Source: Peribolospora baueri (Eukaryota > Basidiomycota > Peribolosporomycetes > Peribolosporales > Peribolosporaceae). From it: a DNA stretch of 64,000 nt. Numbering within the stretch: position 1 is the first letter of the stretch; each line of letters opens with the position of its first letter. The stretch covers positions 1-64,000 of the forward strand of contig JAMDHS010000064.1 in NCBI GenBank assembly GCA_029717555.1. Reading direction: 5' to 3'. Below, piece after piece: positions 59,748-64,000 of this stretch. The notes under the pieces were generated by a model. It searched no databases. It was not told the origin of the DNA and was given only the letters and a program-made list of their open reading frames with translations. The position numbers and the translations under genes were made by a program.

Positions 59748-60083
59748 GAGACTGCGTCGACCTGCGTTTTTCTTTCTGTCCGTATGTTTGTTTCTTCTTT
59801 CGTTCGTCTGTCCGTCACATCGCACGCCCTGCACGACCTTTTACGAGCCGGTGGAGTAATGTGTTTTCCTACTTGTCGCATGTCATGATGGTCGAAGGGA
59901 CAGCTAAGTGGTATCTGAGTGTGGTCGCAATGAGCGATATCTCTTGCGTGATCGGGCTGATCGGATCCTCGGCGAGCTCACATGCGCCGATCGAGTGCTA
60001 CTCGAGTGGTAACAGACGGGCGACGTCCCGCGAGGCCTTTCTTCTCGCGACCTTGGATCGTGCTTTCTTGCGTCCGCCTTTCC
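59748..60083. other. intergenic, upstream of MoaB/CinA-type gene
   Basis: Short region between two rightward genes; no feature recognised. Confidence 0.45.
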
Positions 60084-62093
60084 ATGTCAGCTCCCTCGCT
60101 CCGCCTTCGCTCCCTCGCAAACCATCTCCGTCTCTCTAGTCAGCACCGCTTCGCAAGGTCAGTCGCCGCGCCGGTACCATCAGGGCCAGCAACGCTTCGC
60201 CAGCCCCTCCTCGCCATGTCCGCCTCGACGACCGCGACCGACGCTCCGCCAAGGTTCGAAAGGAGCGCGGTGCCAAAGAAGAACCCTTTAGGGGAAGGAA
60301 AATATGTAAAGACGGCCGCGTGTTTGATCATCGGTGACGAGGTGCTGAACGGCAAGACGAAGGACACGAGTGAGTGGCCGCGCGGTGCGGTGTTTCGGGG
60401 GTGGGGAACTCGGGGGACTCGAGGGAGGAAGCGCAGCGGGTCTTGTCGTCGTTCGGCGCCGTCGTATGCTCGTCGTTCACGCTCGCTCCACCTGCGCCGC
60501 TTCTGATCACCACTTTACAGACTCCAATTTTTTCGCCAAGTTTTGTTTCGACCTCGGGTGAGCGCTCACAGGTCGCTAGAAAGGCGAGGTGAGGCAAGGA
60601 ACGAGAGCGCGTGCTCATCCGTTCCGCCCGTCCCGGTCGTGTGCGGCCCGCGGGCGCACGTCGCGGTTTTTAGAATCGAGTTGAAGCGCATAGAGGTGAT
60701 CGCGGACGATGAGGACGAAATGTGAGTAGAATACCGATCCCTTTCATCGCTCCCGAGCGAGCCTGCCATTCTCGCTTCCGCTTTCCCGTCGTCCTGGTGT
60801 GGAGGTCACTGACGTCGTCTTTTTCGGCGCCAATGCAACCTGGCTTGTACGCTTGCAGCGCCGAAGCTGCGAGGCGCATGGTTCAGAACTATGACTTTGT
60901 GGTCACTTCGGGAGGGTGAGTAACGCGAGGAGCGCGCGAGGAGCGACGAGCAAGCTGCTGACGACGGACGGCCGTCTATTCTTTGGACCTTTTCTACTCC
61001 GAACGCCCGCCCCTCGGCGCAGAATTGGGTGAGTGGAGAAGGTGATGCGGCTCTTCGGATCTCGAGGGAGAGACGGGCTGATCTTCTTCCGCCTTGGCCG
61101 ACAGCCCGACGCACGACGACATAACATACGAATCCTTGGCCAAGGCTTTTGACCAGATGCCTCTGGAGTACAACGAAGAAACGTTGCGACGGATGGGCGT
61201 GATGATCTCGCATCGGTACAAGGAACTGGGCGAGCAGACGGGGGAGCAGGCGACGGCACGCAAGGTGGGCTCGCTGTTTCCGTGCCCAGAACGTCCGAAC
61301 GGCATCGGTTGTGGGCTAAATTTTGGTTTTGCGATTCATGGCTTCGTTGTCTGTTGGCGTTCGGACGATAGCGCATGGCTCTATTCCCGAAGGTGAGCCG
61401 TCCGCCTAAGAAAGGCATGATGAGCTGCTCGCCGACATGCTAAGCGAAGCTGTTGCGATCCCCTTCACCACGGCCCGCTGTTTCAGAACGCCGAAGTGCT
61501 ATTCGTGTCTCCCGAACTATGGGTGCCGGTGGTGCGCCTGAGGGGAAAGCTGTGCATCCTGCCCGGTGTTCCGTCTCTCTTCACGCGCCTGCTCACCGAC
61601 CTGACGCCTTACATCCCCCTCCAACCGGGGGGTATGAAGCCGTTCCGGAGGCTCATCCACACTGACCTTCCGGAGAGCAACATTGCGCCGTTTTTGGGGG
61701 CTTTGCAGGAGAGGGTGAAGAAGGAGGGCGTGAGAGGTGTGTGGACGTTTCGTTTCATTCGTCCGTTTGGGAGAAGTGGATGCTGACTCGAGCGCTCTTC
61801 TGCTTGTGATGTTCGCCCGTCGTGGCCGACAGTGGGCAGCTATCCCAAGATGTATCGAGGAGGTGAGCGTGTCGGGTCGGGAAGAACGAGGTGCCTTGGA
61901 CGCTGGAGCGAAGCGGAGCTGACGCATCCCATCCCGTCCCTGTCGTCCCGCACGGCGCACGCACGCAGTCGAGGTCTCGCTCATCGGGCACAACGACGAG
62001 AGGCTACGCGAGCTGGAGGCGGAGGTGGTGAAGGAGCTCAACGGCATCGTCGTCGCGGCCGGCAAGGTCGGGGAAGAGAAGGCGGCGCATTGA
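60084..62093 (+). CDS. MoaB/CinA-type molybdopterin-binding-domain protein
   Basis: Carries the MoaB/Mog-like fold also found at the N-terminus of eukaryotic FAD synthase and in CinA; in fungi such stand-alone proteins have no firmly established reaction. ATG at 60084 gives an Arg/Ser-rich leader (MSAPSLRLRSLANHLRLSSQ, HRFARSVAAP) that looks mitochondrial. An internal ATG at about 60225 (MSASTTATD) would give a cytosolic form. Core motifs: KTAACLIIGDEVLNGKTKDT joined to NSNFFAKFCFDLG, IELKRIEVIADDEDEI, AARRMVQNYDFVVTSGGIGP with THDDITYESLAKAF (the substrate-binding GGxGPTxDD signature), then RMALFPK, and NAEVLFVSPELWVPVVRLRG with KLCILPGVPSLFTRLL. C-terminal exons give VGSYPKMYRG and VEVSLIGHNDERLRELEAEV. 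About seven introns; all join in frame. Confidence 0.88.
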
Positions 62094-63644
62094 GGTGCGC
62101 TGCAAAGTGCGTGGAGAGAGGAAGAGGGAAGAGGGAAGAAGAAAGAGGGGAAGTACGGTCGCCTCGCAGACGCGGATGTGACCTTATCGACGCTTCCATG
62201 ACGCGTCGCGTGTCGTCATGCTGGGGCCCGAGGGCGGGGCGAGTGACCGAGTACGGTCGACACGCCGACGGGTCGATTCCAGGAAGGAATAAACGAGCGG
62301 GCGGGCGAGCGAAGGAAGGAATGAATGAACGCACGAAAGAACGAATGAGCGAGCGAGCGAACGAAGGAAGGAAGGAATGAACTAGGAAAGGCTCGCTCGG
62401 ACCGGGCGCGCTTCCTTTTCGGGCAGGCCCGTTCCCGGCCAGACATTGTCTCTGGCTCGAGAAGGATGTTTGGGTCGGTCGGTCGGAGCACACGCGTCGG
62501 GCGTGCGTTGTGCCAGGATCGGTCGGCGTGTTCCCGCCGGACATGAGCGAGAAGAGTGATGTTTTCTTATGGAACGGCGGGAGCTTGCATAGATTGTATT
62601 GCATTGCATTGCATTGCGGGATGGTCTGCGCTGCGCAGACATTGCGCAGCACGGCAGGTACGCCGCGGACCTGCGTCGTCGTCATCGTTATCGTCGTCGT
62701 CGACCGAGGACGAGACGGAGGGACGACGACGGATCTCGGTCGCCGTCGTGCTCACCATCCCATCCTATCACCAAATGGATGCAACGCGATCGAGCAATGG
62801 CCGCCTCCATTCTTTCCTTCCATTTTTGCAAGCCGCCAGCAACTGCGGCAGGCTGCGGGGGGAATGGCGATGATGGAATAATGCGGCAGAGTTCGAAGTG
62901 GGTTGGACCCGAGGCTTAGGCCAGACATTCGTTCCGAACTGGGGTCGTCGTTCGCGCTCCTCGCCGAGATTAGCGTCGACGACGACGACGATGGCGAGCA
63001 CAGATTAGATGGCAAGGCAAGGCAAGGAGGACCAGCTCGCGCGGATCGTCGTCGTTTGTCGTCAGACTCGGTCAGCTGTTTCTCCTATGCGCTAACCATC
63101 TCATTCGCGCCCTCCGCCGGCGTCTCTAGCTCCATCGTCCTGTCGACTCGTCTCCTCTCCCTCCTCCGCTCACCTTCTCTCTTGCTCACCCACCAGCCGG
63201 CCAAGCCCCTCGTGGATGACCCCGACGGGCCGGACCGGACGGCGCCGACGGACGGACAGACACAGGGAAGGAGGGCGACCGCCACTGCCGCCGGCACCGT
63301 CCAACGCGTTCACGCCGACGGTCCCCTTCTTGCCCTGCCTTTCTGTGCGTTCCCTCCTCCCCGGTCCCCTCTTAACACCACCCCTTCGTTCTCGCCTCCT
63401 CCCTTTCCTCCTTCCAGCCACGTCCGACCGCCATCGCCGGCCTTCCCCTGCTTTGTCCTCCTCCTACCCCCCGTTCAACCCGACCGTAGAGCTGGTCCTC
63501 ACACCCGCATCCTTTCTTTCCATATCACCGCCGCGCCTGCCGCGCCGCTCACATCTTCTCTCTTCTTCTCTCCATTCCTCTCCATCCATCTCGTCACTGT
63601 CCCTAGATCCTCACCCTCGCCCTCGACTCCGCCACTGACTCACG
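62094..63644. promoter_or_regulatory. upstream region of the secreted-protein gene
   Basis: No exon is supported. Contains a GAAGGAAT/GAGC tetranucleotide-rich tract (about 62281-62380), a GCATT pentamer repeat (about 62598-62617) and, from 63100 to 63640, a long pyrimidine-rich leader typical of highly expressed fungal secreted-protein genes. Confidence 0.45.
62281..62380. repeat. purine-rich GAAG/GAAT/GAGC microsatellite-like tract
   Basis: Imperfect tetranucleotide units repeat for about 100 nt just downstream of the MoaB/CinA-type gene. Confidence 0.6.
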
Positions 63645-64000
63645 ATGACGCGCGTCCTCTCCCCCTTCCTCGTCGCCCTCGGCGCTCTCCTCTTCCTCAC
63701 CCTCGCCGCCCCCCAAGCTCAGGCGCAAGCCCAAGCGGCCGTCGCAGAGCCCCGCGGCCTGCCCGTCGACTTCCGCGACGTAGACGCGGACGACTCGTGG
63801 ATCTCTGAGCGCCGTCGCGCCCGCACCGCCGGAGGCTACGATTACGCCACCGACGACCGTCTGCCCGCCAGCATGAGGCGCTCCAGCGTCGACGGCGGCC
63901 TCGCCGATCTGCCCTCTGCCAGCGGTCTTGCCGCCCGCCAAGGTGGCGATTCCTTCTCCGTAAAGCGCCACCACCACCACCACCACCAATCCCCGCCCGT
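63645..64000 (+). CDS. secreted protein, N-terminal part (cut by window end)
   Basis: ATG at 63645 begins a strong signal peptide (MTRVLSPFLVALGALLFLTL, AAPQAQAQA). The following region is charged and low in complexity (FRDVDADDSWISERRRARTA, DDRLPASMRRSSVDGG). A Lys-Arg pair, VKR, directly before a run of six His could be a Kex2-type processing site. No family is recognisable from the 118 residues visible; the rest lies beyond 64000. The long pyrimidine-rich leader suggests strong expression. Confidence 0.7.
   Translation, partial: MTRVLSPFLVALGALLFLTLAAPQAQAQAQAAVAEPRGLPVDFRDVDADDSWISERRRARTAGGYDYATDDRLPASMRRSSVDGGLADLPSASGLAARQGGDSFSVKRHHHHHHQSPP

Noticed and set aside
1-64000. tRNA, rRNA, CRISPR arrays, transposons or virus-like elements
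   Set aside because: No paired A/B box with cloverleaf potential, no repeat-spacer array, no transposase, reverse transcriptase, integrase or capsid-like sequence, and no long terminal repeats were found by reading. A dedicated scan was not possible.

Overview
This window is nuclear DNA from a fungus. It is GC-rich, and the genes are split by many short introns (about 50-150 nt, usually GTGAGT/GTAAGT donors and CAG/TAG acceptors). The gene set (Ssk2-type MAPKKK, Sly1, Tim21, MPC2, Rrp15, Iwr1, OPT transporter) points to a basidiomycete. The compact spacing, the intron density and the very long low-complexity proteins suggest a yeast-like lineage such as Pucciniomycotina, but the clade is an inference. 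I see no transposon, virus-like element, CRISPR array, tRNA or rRNA.

Layout, left to right. (1) 0.3-3.5 kb, minus: acetoacetyl-CoA synthetase. (2) 4.6-9.6 kb, plus: a roughly 1,630-residue orphan low-complexity protein with an N-terminal coiled coil and His/Gly repeats. (3) 10.5-11.6 kb, plus: secreted, probably GPI-anchored Cys-rich protein of DUF7729 type. (4) 12.8-15.6 kb, minus: Iwr1, RNA polymerase II import. (5) 16.4-19.6 kb, minus: OPT oligopeptide transporter. (6) 20.4-22.6 kb, plus: METTL2/Trm140-type tRNA m3C methyltransferase. (7) 23.0-25.1 kb, plus: Cut8/Sts1 nuclear proteasome tether. (8) 25.7-27.5 kb, minus: Tim21. It is divergent from (9) 27.7-28.5 kb, plus: a small mitochondrial-type protein. 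(10) 29.1-32.8 kb, minus: ankyrin + dilute-domain protein. (11) 33.3-34.7 kb, plus: Rrp15. (12) 35.3-37.2 kb, plus: HSL-type alpha/beta hydrolase. (13) 38.1-38.4 kb, plus: small unknown protein. (14) 40.8-41.8 kb, minus: a protein with the core signature of the bacterial RNase P protein RnpA behind a mitochondrial-type leader. It is divergent from (15) 42.0-47.3 kb, plus: Ssk2/Ssk22 MAPKKK of the HOG pathway. (16) 47.6-49.1 kb, minus: Shb17-like phosphatase. (17) 49.5-51.4 kb, plus: metallo-beta-lactamase-fold hydrolase. (18) 51.9-53.0 kb, minus: MPC2, with microexons of 7 and 15 nt. (19) 53.7-56.4 kb, minus: Sly1. (20) 57.1-59.7 kb, plus: prenylcysteine oxidase. (21) 60.1-62.1 kb, plus: MoaB/CinA-type molybdopterin-binding-domain protein. 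(22) 63.6 kb to the end, plus: N-terminus of a secreted protein.

These are mostly unlinked housekeeping genes, not a cluster. Four neighbourhoods have a mitochondrial flavour: Tim21 with its divergent partner, the RnpA-like protein, MPC2, and possibly a leader on the MoaB-like protein. The observation most worth checking is the RnpA-like gene, because a nucleus-encoded bacterial-type RNase P protein would not be expected in a fungus. All exon boundaries were read by eye from splice signals and reading-frame continuity, without transcript data.
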